Below, piece after piece: positions 8,276 through 16,190 of a stretch of DNA of 64,000 nt. Positions within the stretch are counted from its first letter, which is position 1. Each line of letters begins with the position of its first letter. The stretch comes from RUG695 sp050943135. GTDB taxonomy: Bacteria > Planctomycetota > Planctomycetia > Pirellulales > Thermoguttaceae. The position numbers and the translations under genes were made by a program. The notes under the pieces were generated by a model that worked only from the letters and a program-made list of their open reading frames with translations, had not been told where the DNA came from and made no database searches. Location: NCBI GenBank assembly GCA_050943135.1, contig JBMNOP010000003.1, positions 124,001 through 188,000 on the forward strand, in the 5' to 3' direction.

Positions 8276-9488
8276 CACACAATTCGACGCGGTTGATTTC
8301 CTCTTCGGATGTCCGGAATCACTCGGGAGACTCCGACCTCTTCCTCCCTTTGCCGACGAGTCTGTTCGGTTTCTCGACACGCTTGCCAAAGCGTTGCGTG
8401 CCGACCCACTTTGCGCCTCCTTCCCCGATGTGGCCTCCTTCGCCTTCTGGTGTCGCAAAGGAAACATAGCGCGTCTCAAAGCCGAGTTTGATGCCAGGCA
8501 CCTCCGCCTCGGACGCGGCAGGATTTTCCACATTGCCCCTTCGAATGTACCGATCAACTTCGCTTTTTCCTTCGGATTCGGACTTTTGGCCGGGTGTGCG
8601 AACACGGTTCGGGTTCCCTCCCGAGATTTCCCGCAAATCGCGGAGCTTTCGCGGGTGATCGCTCAAATGCCGACTGATGATTTCCCGACGATTGCCGCGC
8701 AAAACGCTCTGATTCGTTACCCCAGAAACGACGAGCTCACTTGCGTTTTTTCGGCATCCGCCGACGCGAGGATCATTTGGGGGGGAGACGCGACGATTGC
8801 CCGAATCCGGTCCTTCCCGATCAAACCGCGCGGCATCGATATTTCTTTTGCCGATCGCGTTTCCCTTGCCCTGTTCGCGGAAGAGGCCGTTGCGGCACTT
8901 TCCGAGGAGCAGCGGCTCCGATTGGCTCAAGGGTTCTACAACGACACGTACCTGATGGACCAAAACGCCTGTTCCTCTCCGCACCTTGTGGTTTGGCTCA
9001 GGCGAAATCCTTCGCTTTCTACCGAGGGACGGGAACGATTCTGGAAGTCTCTGGCCGATGAGGCCCTCCGCCGTTACAGTCTCTCACCCATCAGGTCGAT
9101 AAATAAATATACCCTCTTTTGCGATAATGCGATTCGCTTTGGGGGGAAGATGCGATTCGAACCCCTGCGTCGCTATGCCGGGAACACATTGATGGTTTCC
9201 ACCCTCAAGGAACTTCCCGACACTCTCTCCGCACTTCGGGGGACATGTGGTCTTTTCTACGAGTTCGGTACGACAAGTTTAGAGCCGCTCGCAAAAGTTC
9301 TCAGCGAGAAATTCCAAACGATGACCCTCTTCGGGATGGATCGGAAAGAAATTGCCAGTTGGATCGTGGAAAACGGAATAACCGGGATCGACCGCATCGT
9401 TCCGGTCGGTTCGGCGCTCGATATCGGAACGGTTTGGGACGGTTATGACCTGATCGAAACGCTCACCCGCATCATCCAGTATCGTTGA
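8256..9488 (+). CDS. LuxC-like acyl-CoA/acyl-protein reductase
   Basis: A 410-residue member of the LuxC family, related to aldehyde dehydrogenases. The hallmark DQNACSSP puts the catalytic cysteine at residue 239; upstream GRIFHIAPSNVPINF fits the nucleotide-binding region. It is expected to reduce a thioester to an aldehyde with NADPH. I chose GTG 8256, preceded by AGAGG five bases away, instead of an earlier in-frame GTG at 8190 lying deep inside the LuxE-like gene. Even so the two genes overlap by 20 bases, which supports coupled expression and a LuxE-LuxC complex. Confidence 0.85.
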   Translation: MTRFNGNTQFDAVDFLFGCPESLGRLRPLPPFADESVRFLDTLAKALRADPLCASFPDVASFAFWCRKGNIARLKAEFDARHLRLGRGRIFHIAPSNVPINFAFSFGFGLLAGCANTVRVPSRDFPQIAELSRVIAQMPTDDFPTIAAQNALIRYPRNDELTCVFSASADARIIWGGDATIARIRSFPIKPRGIDISFADRVSLALFAEEAVAALSEEQRLRLAQGFYNDTYLMDQNACSSPHLVVWLRRNPSLSTEGRERFWKSLADEALRRYSLSPIRSINKYTLFCDNAIRFGGKMRFEPLRRYAGNTLMVSTLKELPDTLSALRGTCGLFYEFGTTSLEPLAKVLSEKFQTMTLFGMDRKEIASWIVENGITGIDRIVPVGSALDIGTVWDGYDLIETLTRIIQYR

Positions 9489-9498
9489 GGGCCACAAG

Positions 9499-10572
9499 AT
9501 GTCATTCCTTACCATACGTCATGTTGCGCTTCGCGGGTTTGCGGCGGCCGTTCCTTCTCGGGTCGAAGAGAATGTTGATTTGCCCTTTTTTGCCGAGGGA
9601 GAAGCCGAAAAAGTGATCAAATCGACCGGAATCGAACGCCGACATGTGGTCGAACCGGGAACAACCACCGCCGATCTTTCTTTGCCGGCGGCTCTCCGTC
9701 TGCTCGACGAACTCGGTTGGGCCCCCGAATCGATCGACGCGCTCATTTTTGCGTCTTCCTCTCGCGATTATATCACCCCCTCGACCTCTTGTATCTTGCA
9801 AGATCGGCTCGGCCTGAGCGAGTCGATCTATACCACCGATATCCCCTACGGGTGTACCGGTTGGGTTCACGGCATGTCGGTGATTTCCGCCCTGCTCGCA
9901 ACCGGGGAAATGAAACGCGGCCTCCTCATGGCCGGAGACACTTCGACCCAAATGAATTATCCCGACGATAAAGAATCGCGTCCGCTTTTCGGGGATGCGG
10001 CCACGGTAACCGCTCTTGAGTATTCGTCGGAGTGCGAACCGCTCCTGTTCAACTTTGGAACCGAGGGGAAAAATTACCAGGCGATCATCACGCGAGACGG
10101 TGGAATGCGCCACCCGTTCAGCGAATCTTCTCTCGTTCCGGTGGAATACGGCCGAGGGATCAAACGACGGAACATCGACTGCAAAATCGACGGTATGGAG
10201 GTCTTTGCCTTCTCCAGTTTTCGCGGCGAACAATGCGTCAGGGAATTTTATTCTCATTTCGGGGTTGCGGAGGAAGAGATCGACTATTTCCTTTTCCATC
10301 AGGCAAACCGATACATGATCGAGCGGATTCGCAAAAAACTCAAGGTCGATCCGGCGAAAGTCCCCTACTCTCTTTCCGATTACGGAAACACGAGCTGTGC
10401 GTCGATTCCGCTCACCCTCCTGGTCAAACATCCCGAGGACTATCGAAACCGTCCGCTCAAAACGTTGGCCTGTGCCTTCGGTGTCGGACTCTGTTGGGGC
10501 GCGGTTCATTTTACAACGAACGGACTTTGCTGTTCCGATTTGATTCTTTACGATCCGGAGAAGAGATCATGA
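9499..10572 (+). CDS. 3-oxoacyl-ACP synthase III-like condensing enzyme
   Basis: A 357-residue KAS III (FabH-like) protein with an intact catalytic triad: Cys119 in GCTGW, His267 in LFHQAN and Asn297 in YGNTSCAS. Such enzymes condense an acyl starter with malonyl-ACP, or in some pathways transfer acyl groups. It is slightly longer than FabH (about 317). It lies in the middle of the cluster and overlaps the next SDR gene by four bases (ATGA). Its starter could be the acyl group activated by the upstream ligases. It is probably not the housekeeping FabH, since no fabD, fabF or plsX is nearby. Confidence 0.85.
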   Translation: MSFLTIRHVALRGFAAAVPSRVEENVDLPFFAEGEAEKVIKSTGIERRHVVEPGTTTADLSLPAALRLLDELGWAPESIDALIFASSSRDYITPSTSCILQDRLGLSESIYTTDIPYGCTGWVHGMSVISALLATGEMKRGLLMAGDTSTQMNYPDDKESRPLFGDAATVTALEYSSECEPLLFNFGTEGKNYQAIITRDGGMRHPFSESSLVPVEYGRGIKRRNIDCKIDGMEVFAFSSFRGEQCVREFYSHFGVAEEEIDYFLFHQANRYMIERIRKKLKVDPAKVPYSLSDYGNTSCASIPLTLLVKHPEDYRNRPLKTLACAFGVGLCWGAVHFTTNGLCCSDLILYDPEKRS

Positions 10573-11318
10573 CATACAATCCGTTTACGGTGGCGGGGAA
10601 GACAATTCTCGTGACCGGCGCATCTTCGGGCATCGGCCGAGCGGTTGCGCTCGAGGCTTCCCAAATGGGAGCGCGGCTTATCATCCTCGGACGAGATGCG
10701 AAGCGTCTGGCCGAAACATTCGACGCACTGGGCGGGGCCGGCCACTCAAGCATGGTTTGCGATTTAACACTTCCCGACTCCCGCCCTCGAATTTTGGACG
10801 AAGTTCCTCCCCTCGACGGTGTCGTCCACTCGGCGGGAATCGCGCAGACCGTTCCCTTCCCTTTCGTTTCGGAAGACGGACTGGCCACTCTCTTTCAAAC
10901 CAATTTTTTCGCTCCGTTTCTTTTAACGCGCGACCTGGTGAAAAAGCGAAAGATCAGTCAAGGGGGTTCCGTGGTCTTCCTTTCTTCCATCGACGGCCCG
11001 ATAACCGGGCATATCGGCAATTCGGCCTACGCAGCTTCCAAAGGAGCCGTCTCGGCGGCGATCAAGTCGATGGCCGTCGAACTGGCGCCTCGCCGGATTC
11101 GAGTGAATGCGGTTCTTCCCGGACAGACGGAAACCCCGCTCATTCATAGTACCGGGCTCAATGAAGAGGATTTGGCGGCGGACAAAATGAAATACCCGCT
11201 GAAACGATATGCCCGTCCCGAAGAGATCGCTTGGGGGGTTCTCTATTTCCTTTCAGAGGCGAGTTCTTTTTCAACCGGTTCGGGATTGGTCATCGACGGT
11301 GGATTTACCCTTCAATGA
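10569..11318 (+). CDS. Short-chain dehydrogenase/reductase (first)
   Basis: A 249-residue classical SDR. It has the cofactor motif TGASSGIGRA near residue 20, the catalytic serine in LSSIDG, and YAASK holding the active-site Tyr and Lys. The frame stays open far upstream inside the ketoacyl synthase gene. The start at ATG 10569 is chosen because it overlaps that gene's stop in the usual ATGA arrangement and gives a standard-length protein. FabG-like reduction of a 3-oxoacyl or ketol intermediate is likely, but the substrate is not determined. Confidence 0.88.
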   Translation: MTYNPFTVAGKTILVTGASSGIGRAVALEASQMGARLIILGRDAKRLAETFDALGGAGHSSMVCDLTLPDSRPRILDEVPPLDGVVHSAGIAQTVPFPFVSEDGLATLFQTNFFAPFLLTRDLVKKRKISQGGSVVFLSSIDGPITGHIGNSAYAASKGAVSAAIKSMAVELAPRRIRVNAVLPGQTETPLIHSTGLNEEDLAADKMKYPLKRYARPEEIAWGVLYFLSEASSFSTGSGLVIDGGFTLQ

Positions 11319-11333
11319 AAGTGGAGCCGCAGC

Positions 11334-12080
11334 ATGAAACTCCTTGAAAACAAAAACGCGCTGATTACCGGTTGCCGCCGCGGCATCGGCCGCGCGACTT
11401 TGGAACGGTTCGCCGCACAGGGTGCGAATGTTTGGGCCCATGTGCGGGCGGTAACACGGGAATTTGAAGTAACCGCCTCTGAACTGGCGAAAAAATGCGG
11501 GGTACAAATCCGGCCGATCGGTTTTGATCTTGCCGATCACGAAGCGATCAAAAGCGGCGTCAAAGAGATCCACTCTCACAAAATCCCGATCGACATCCTT
11601 GTCAACAATGCGGGAATTGTCCCGGAAAGTCGTCTCTTCCTGATGACACCCATCGAACAGATTCGTCGGGTGACAGAGATCAACTATCTTTCGCAGATAC
11701 TTCTGACCCAGTTGGTTTCGCGAAGTATGGTGCGCCAAAAGCGCGGCTCGATCATCTTCCTCTCGTCGATCGCCGGTTTAGACGGTGATCCGGCTCAGAC
11801 GGAGTATTCGGCGAGCAAAGGGGCCATCAATGCGGCGGTTAAGAAGCTCGCGCGGGAATTTGCTCCTTTTGGCGTGCGGGTCAATGCTGTCGCCCCGGGC
11901 CTGATCGACACCGACATGGGGGGAGCGATGAGCGAAGAGTTGAGGGAACAGACCGTCGGGTCTACCCTCTTGAAGCGCCCTGGTAAACCGGAAGAGGTTG
12001 CCGACGCCATCCTCTTTTTGGCGTCGGGCATGTCTTCATTTATGACCGGTCAAATTCTACGTGTTGACGGAGGTCGATAA
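11334..12080 (+). CDS. Short-chain dehydrogenase/reductase (second, FabG-like)
   Basis: A 248-residue classical SDR with TGCRRGIGRA near the start, NNAG, SSIAG and YSASK in the expected order, ending with a typical LRVDGG. It starts 15 bases after the first SDR gene. Two different reductases in one operon suggest two separate keto reductions, or one reduction and one oxidation, in the same pathway. It resembles 3-oxoacyl-ACP reductase most, but that substrate is an inference. Confidence 0.88.
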   Translation: MKLLENKNALITGCRRGIGRATLERFAAQGANVWAHVRAVTREFEVTASELAKKCGVQIRPIGFDLADHEAIKSGVKEIHSHKIPIDILVNNAGIVPESRLFLMTPIEQIRRVTEINYLSQILLTQLVSRSMVRQKRGSIIFLSSIAGLDGDPAQTEYSASKGAINAAVKKLAREFAPFGVRVNAVAPGLIDTDMGGAMSEELREQTVGSTLLKRPGKPEEVADAILFLASGMSSFMTGQILRVDGGR

Positions 12081-12107
12081 ATCCAACCCAAGAAAGTCGA
12101 ACTTACC

Positions 12108-12926
12108 ATGAATTCAGAAATCATCGAACAAACCGCGCATCGCATGCGATGTCGGGCGTTGAAAATGGCCCACGGCGCCGGCAAAGAAGGAGCGCATCTC
12201 GGCGGAGGACTTTCATGCATCGAAATTCTGGCGGTTCTCTATACATCGGTTTTGCGTCTTGATCGGAACAATCCGCGACGAAAAGAACGGGATCGCTTCC
12301 TGATCAGTAAGGCGCACGGGGTTTTGGCATACTTCCCTGCCCTATTCGAGGCCGGTTTTCTTACCGAAGACGACCTGGACTCCTTTGAAAAGGACGGGGG
12401 CTCTCTTGCCGGTCACCCCGTGCGAGATCTTGATCGGGGAATCGAATATTCCGGAGGAAGTCTCGGCATGGCCTTCTCGGTCGGGATCGGAATGGCGATC
12501 GCCGCGAAACACGACGGCCGATCGAGCAAAATTTATCTGTTGCTGGGAGACGGGGAATGCGACGAAGGGTCGAATTGGGAAGCCTTCCTGGCAGCTCCGA
12601 ACCTAGGACTCGACAACCTGACGGTGATCATCGACGCCAACCGCCTTCAGTACGACGGTTTGACCGACGAAGTGATGTCTCTTGTTCCTTTTTCCGAGAA
12701 GCTCATCGCGTTCGGGTGGGATGTTCTCGAAATCGACGGGCATAGTGTCAGCGAAATTTATCGTGCCTGTTCCGAACCGAGGGTCGGAAAACCGAGAGCG
12801 ATCATTGCCCACACGATCAAGGGGAAAGGCGTTTCGTTTATGGAATCGAAGAAAGAATGGCATCACGGCGTTCTTTCCGACAAAAACTATCAAGCCGCGC
12901 TTGAAGAACAACGAGGATCCCGATGA
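12108..12926 (+). CDS. Transketolase, N-terminal (thiamine-diphosphate binding) subunit
   Basis: A 272-residue protein matching only the amino-terminal third of transketolase. It carries the ThDP motif GDGECDEGSNWEA, the Mg-binding region ending IIDANRLQ, and KAHG near residue 66. The other half is encoded by the next gene, which overlaps by four bases, so the active enzyme should be a two-subunit transketolase. Split transketolases occur in many bacteria. Here the location among acyl-activating and aldehyde-forming genes suggests it moves a two-carbon ketol unit onto a pathway aldehyde and does not serve the pentose phosphate pathway (inference). Confidence 0.88.
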   Translation: MNSEIIEQTAHRMRCRALKMAHGAGKEGAHLGGGLSCIEILAVLYTSVLRLDRNNPRRKERDRFLISKAHGVLAYFPALFEAGFLTEDDLDSFEKDGGSLAGHPVRDLDRGIEYSGGSLGMAFSVGIGMAIAAKHDGRSSKIYLLLGDGECDEGSNWEAFLAAPNLGLDNLTVIIDANRLQYDGLTDEVMSLVPFSEKLIAFGWDVLEIDGHSVSEIYRACSEPRVGKPRAIIAHTIKGKGVSFMESKKEWHHGVLSDKNYQAALEEQRGSR

Positions 12927-13906
12927 AAGAAATTACTCCGGTTTTTGCGAGAACACTTTCGAGACTCGGCCAGCGGGGCGCTTTCTTCGGAGTCGCGCTT
13001 CCGGAAATCGCCGAACAGAATCCCGATGTCTGGGTGATTACCGCCGACCTGGCGACACTTTCCGGTTTAGATCGCTTCCGAACGCTCTTTCCCGACCGTT
13101 TCCTTAATGTCGGAATCGCCGAGCAGAATATGATCGGGATCGCGTCCGGCCTGGCGATGGACGGCGCTATCGTTTATGCCACGACCTACGCCTCGTTTAT
13201 CGCGATGCGTTCTTTTGAGCAGATCCGCCACAATTTAGGTTATCAAAAGGTCAATGTCCGTGCCGTCGGGGGAAGTGCGGGCCTCGTGATGGGGATGTCC
13301 GGCAATACACACTATACCTTTGAGGATATCGCTCTGATGAGGGTCATCCCGAACATGACGGTCCTCTCCCCCGCCGACCCGGTCGAGGCGTATAAGATGG
13401 CCTTTGCGACGGCGTCGTTCGAAGGGCCGGTTTATATTCGGCTTACCGGAGGCCTCAATTCCCCGAACGTCACCAGCATCGAAGAGAAACTGCAAATCGG
13501 GCGCGCCGTCACGCTTCGAGAAGGGGAAGATGTCGGAGTTTTGGCGACAGGAACGATGGTTTCTACCGCCTTACAAGCCGCCGAGATTCTTGCGACCGAG
13601 GGAGTCTCGGCCGAAGTGATGAATATCCACACCATCAAACCATTCGATTCCTCGGCGTTCTTTGCTCTTTGCGATAAGGTGAAACTGTTGGTGACCCTGG
13701 AAGAACACGGGATCCTCGGTGGGCTCGGTGGTCTGGTCGCCGAAGAGATCTCGGCCCGCCGCAATGTTCCGGCATTGTTACGAATTGGCCTGCCCGACAC
13801 CTTTTTCAAACCGGCCAGTTACGATTCTCTGTTGCACTCGTGCGGTCTGACGCCTGAACAAACAGCAAAACGGATTCTTTCCGTCTGCAAATCTTCGGGA
13901 AAATAG
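12923..13906 (+). CDS. Transketolase, C-terminal (pyrimidine domain) subunit
   Basis: A 327-residue partner of the preceding gene, covering the pyrimidine-binding and carboxyl domains of transketolase. GIAEQN carries the glutamate that activates ThDP. YATTYASFIAMRSFEQIR and the later LEEHGILGGLG are family hallmarks. The gene begins inside the stop of the N-subunit (ATGA). A gap of 94 bases follows before the second carrier gene, with no clear terminator, so the transcript probably continues. Confidence 0.88.
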   Translation: MKEITPVFARTLSRLGQRGAFFGVALPEIAEQNPDVWVITADLATLSGLDRFRTLFPDRFLNVGIAEQNMIGIASGLAMDGAIVYATTYASFIAMRSFEQIRHNLGYQKVNVRAVGGSAGLVMGMSGNTHYTFEDIALMRVIPNMTVLSPADPVEAYKMAFATASFEGPVYIRLTGGLNSPNVTSIEEKLQIGRAVTLREGEDVGVLATGTMVSTALQAAEILATEGVSAEVMNIHTIKPFDSSAFFALCDKVKLLVTLEEHGILGGLGGLVAEEISARRNVPALLRIGLPDTFFKPASYDSLLHSCGLTPEQTAKRILSVCKSSGK

Positions 13907-14000
13907 CCGCACAGGTCGTTTTTCCCCGCGATTCTGCCGATTTCCTTAACGGGAACCCTTTCCCCCGAACAGCCGTCAAACCGCAGGTTCAGGATTTTTT

Positions 14001-14228
14001 ATGAACATCGATGATTTCGTAAAGAACGTTGCCGATCTCTTTTTCGATACCGATCCGTCGGTCTTCAACGCCGAGACGAAATTCAAGGAAATTCCGGAAT
14101 GGTCTTCGCTCCTCGCGCTGTCGCTCGTCGCGATGATCGAAGACGAGTACGCCATCCGCATCAAAGGAGATGACATTCGTAACGCTGAATCGATTCTCGA
14201 CCTGTTCCGTGTGATCGGAAAAGATTAG
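14001..14228 (+). CDS. Acyl carrier protein (second of two in the cluster)
   Basis: A 75-residue acidic carrier protein. The motif EWSSLLAL places the attachment serine at residue 36 (second Ser of WSS), followed by the helix SLVAMIEDEYAIRI. The motif differs from the first carrier (WDSVGHM), suggesting the two are recognised by different enzymes. It sits between the split transketolase and an acyltransferase-like gene, so it may carry the intermediate used in the last step. Confidence 0.82.
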   Translation: MNIDDFVKNVADLFFDTDPSVFNAETKFKEIPEWSSLLALSLVAMIEDEYAIRIKGDDIRNAESILDLFRVIGKD

Positions 14229-14263
14229 GCTCGCCGAGAAAAGCAAGAAAGGGTTTTGATTCG

Positions 14264-15397
14264 ATGAGCGAAATCACGATCGCCCCCGCTCTCGAAACGG
14301 AAGGAGCGGAAGTCCTCGATCTTTTACGAGATCCGTTTCATTTTCTGACCTACTCCGAAACCCGGTACCTGCACAACTTTCAAAACCCCGATTATCTTCG
14401 CCACCGACAGAAGATCCGGGCCTGTGGCTTCCTTTTACGGGATCACGGTCGGCCGATCGGTTTCACCGAATCAATAGCCCGCGAGATCTGGCTCAAACAA
14501 AAACCGCTCTTGGCCTGTATTGGCGGTACCCTCTATCTGAAACCCGGAGAAGGCGATTCGCTGCCGACGCTTATTTACGCGCTTATCGATCAACCGGCTT
14601 ACGATTTGAATCTGACGAATACCGCCAACAAAAAAAGCTTTGAAATTAACCGGATCCTCCGCTCCACGGCTGGTCCCGAATCGTGCGCGGCCTGTCGGTA
14701 TCGGATCCTTTCGACAACGGGTTATATTCTCTTTGCTTCGGGAAAAATCGGTATCGTCCGACGTGTGCCCGCCCCGTTTCGAAAAATCGTCTCTTTTGCG
14801 GTGGCGCCCCTTCTCTCCCTTTTTCCCCCTTTTCGGTCCCCTTCCCTTCCCCCAGAAAAAACAACACTTCGAGCGAGGGAAATCACGCAGATCACTCCGG
14901 AAATTTTCGACCCTTTCTGGGAAACCCTTCTTGCTAACAACCGAGGCCTCCTGACCTCGCGCCGAACCGATGTTCTTCGGTGGACTTTCGGCGAAGGCCT
15001 GAAGACCGGCCGATACTCCATGCTGGGGCGCTTTGAAGAGAGCGGGGTGTTACGGGGGGCCATCACCCTCGAACGACGCCGAAACGAGGCAGGAGACCGC
15101 TACCGGGTGGTCGATTGGATCGCTTTACGGAAAGAGGAGTCGGTGCTCGGCGATCTCCTACGCGACGCGATCTTCTATGCCAGGCGCAAGAGGGCGTTTC
15201 TGCTGGAACTGATCGGCTTCGAAAAAAAGGTTCAACCCCTGATTGCGGCATACTTTCCCAACCATCGCCCGTTGAGTCATCGCTGCAACACGTTCTTTAT
15301 GCGGTTCAAAGATAAGGATCTAAGGAAAGAATGTCGACAACTGGCCGACGAAGGATGGTTTTACGGCCCATTCGACGGCGACAGCTGTTGGGTGTAG
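14264..15397 (+). CDS. Putative GNAT-like acyltransferase at the end of the cluster
   Basis: A 377-residue soluble protein that I do not recognise with certainty. The first 130 residues look like a GNAT fold (strand-turn GFLLRDHGRPIGFTES, then a helix). A Pro-rich linker lies near 185-205, and a second acyltransferase-like half follows (LRGAITLERR, then VDWIALR). A double-GNAT or FemAB-like arrangement is possible. Because it directly follows a carrier protein gene, it could transfer the finished acyl group from the carrier to an amine or hydroxyl. It is the last gene of the run and is followed by a strong hairpin. Confidence 0.55.
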   Translation: MSEITIAPALETEGAEVLDLLRDPFHFLTYSETRYLHNFQNPDYLRHRQKIRACGFLLRDHGRPIGFTESIAREIWLKQKPLLACIGGTLYLKPGEGDSLPTLIYALIDQPAYDLNLTNTANKKSFEINRILRSTAGPESCAACRYRILSTTGYILFASGKIGIVRRVPAPFRKIVSFAVAPLLSLFPPFRSPSLPPEKTTLRAREITQITPEIFDPFWETLLANNRGLLTSRRTDVLRWTFGEGLKTGRYSMLGRFEESGVLRGAITLERRRNEAGDRYRVVDWIALRKEESVLGDLLRDAIFYARRKRAFLLELIGFEKKVQPLIAAYFPNHRPLSHRCNTFFMRFKDKDLRKECRQLADEGWFYGPFDGDSCWV

Positions 15398-15399
15398 TC

Positions 15400-15441
15400 G
15401 AGAGCCTCCCCGCGCTCCGATGGGCGCGCGGGATGGCTCTC
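15400..15441. terminator. Two-way hairpin between convergent genes
   Basis: Between two convergent genes lies a stem of 7 bp (15400-15406 with 15435-15441), a two-base mismatch and another 7 bp (15409-15415 with 15426-15432) around a ten-base loop. It fills almost the whole 52-base gap. It lacks a clear T run on either strand, so efficiency is uncertain. Confidence 0.55.
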
Positions 15442-15449
15442 ACCCGGAA

Positions 15450-15962
15450 TTATTCGATCACCGGCACGGTAAAGACACGGGCACCGAGTTCGCGGTTCAG
15501 CATCATCGTGGCGCTTGGATTATTCTTGGCCATTTTGAAGTCCCCGAGAATGTCGGAGGCGGTCGCTTCTTCTTCGACCTGTTCCCTTACATACCAATCA
15601 AGAAATAGCGAAGCAGCGTAGTCTTTTTCTTCGTCGGCGAGCGCCTTCATCTTGTTGATCAGTGAGGTCACGTAAGCTTCATGTTCGCAGGTTTCTTCGA
15701 ACATCGCGACGACATCGGGCCACTCGGTGCGCGGTGCCTCGATCGCGGCGAGGATAACGCGTCCGCCGCGTTCTTGCAGATAATTGAGCAGCCCCATCGC
15801 ATGGGCGACCTCTTCTTGGTACTGGATGTTAAACCAACTGGCGACCCCTTTGAGCTGGAGGGCGTCGGCTTGACACGACATCGCCAGGTAAAGGTAAGCA
15901 GAATAAAGTTCGGCGTTAATCTGATCGTTAAACGCCTTTTCCATCTTGGCGGTGATAGCCAT
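15450..15962 (-). CDS. ftnA: Bacterial non-haem ferritin
   Basis: A 170-residue ferritin that stores iron as a mineral inside a 24-subunit shell. Ferroxidase ligands align with E. coli FtnA: Glu18 (NAELYSAYLYLA), Glu51 and His54 (EEVAHA), and Glu95. Length and motifs are those of FtnA, not of bacterioferritin. The start at 15962 is fixed by GGAGG five bases upstream; the open frame continues further without an initiation signal. It is transcribed alone, convergent with the acyl cluster. I did not find a convincing promoter or Fur box in the 230-base upstream gap. Confidence 0.92.
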   Translation of the reverse strand: MAITAKMEKAFNDQINAELYSAYLYLAMSCQADALQLKGVASWFNIQYQEEVAHAMGLLNYLQERGGRVILAAIEAPRTEWPDVVAMFEETCEHEAYVTSLINKMKALADEEKDYAASLFLDWYVREQVEEEATASDILGDFKMAKNNPSATMMLNRELGARVFTVPVIE

Positions 15963-16099
15963 AAAAACCTCCGCGAAATTGAAAGGACTTTGTGCCGAAA
16001 GAATCAATATGTAACGGGTTTCTTTCGGATCTCCCCCGAATATCATACCCCATTTCCGGAGGTTTGGTATACCCCCATTCGATTTTCTCCGGTTCAAAC

Positions 16100-16128
16100 T
16101 TGCTTTATCATAAGGGAGTCGGTACAAT
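16100..16128 (+). promoter_or_regulatory. Sigma70-type promoter for the DUF4838 gene
   Basis: TTGCTT (16100-16105), a 17-base spacer and TACAAT (16123-16128), about 60 bases before the start codon at 16191. Confidence 0.6.
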
Positions 16129-16190
16129 CACCAATCGGCCCTTTGTTGCCGTGATACCGATATCCTCCGTGATTTTTAAGAGGGATTCCG

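Noticed and set aside
9141..9175. A tRNA T-arm-like stretch (GATTCGAACCCC) inside the LuxC-like gene
   Set aside because: No acceptor or anticodon stem can be formed around it, and it lies in an uninterrupted coding frame.
5540..15397. A bioluminescence (lux) operon
   Set aside because: Only LuxE- and LuxC-like genes are present; there is no luciferase (luxA/luxB) and no luxD, and the neighbours are condensing and ketol-transfer enzymes.
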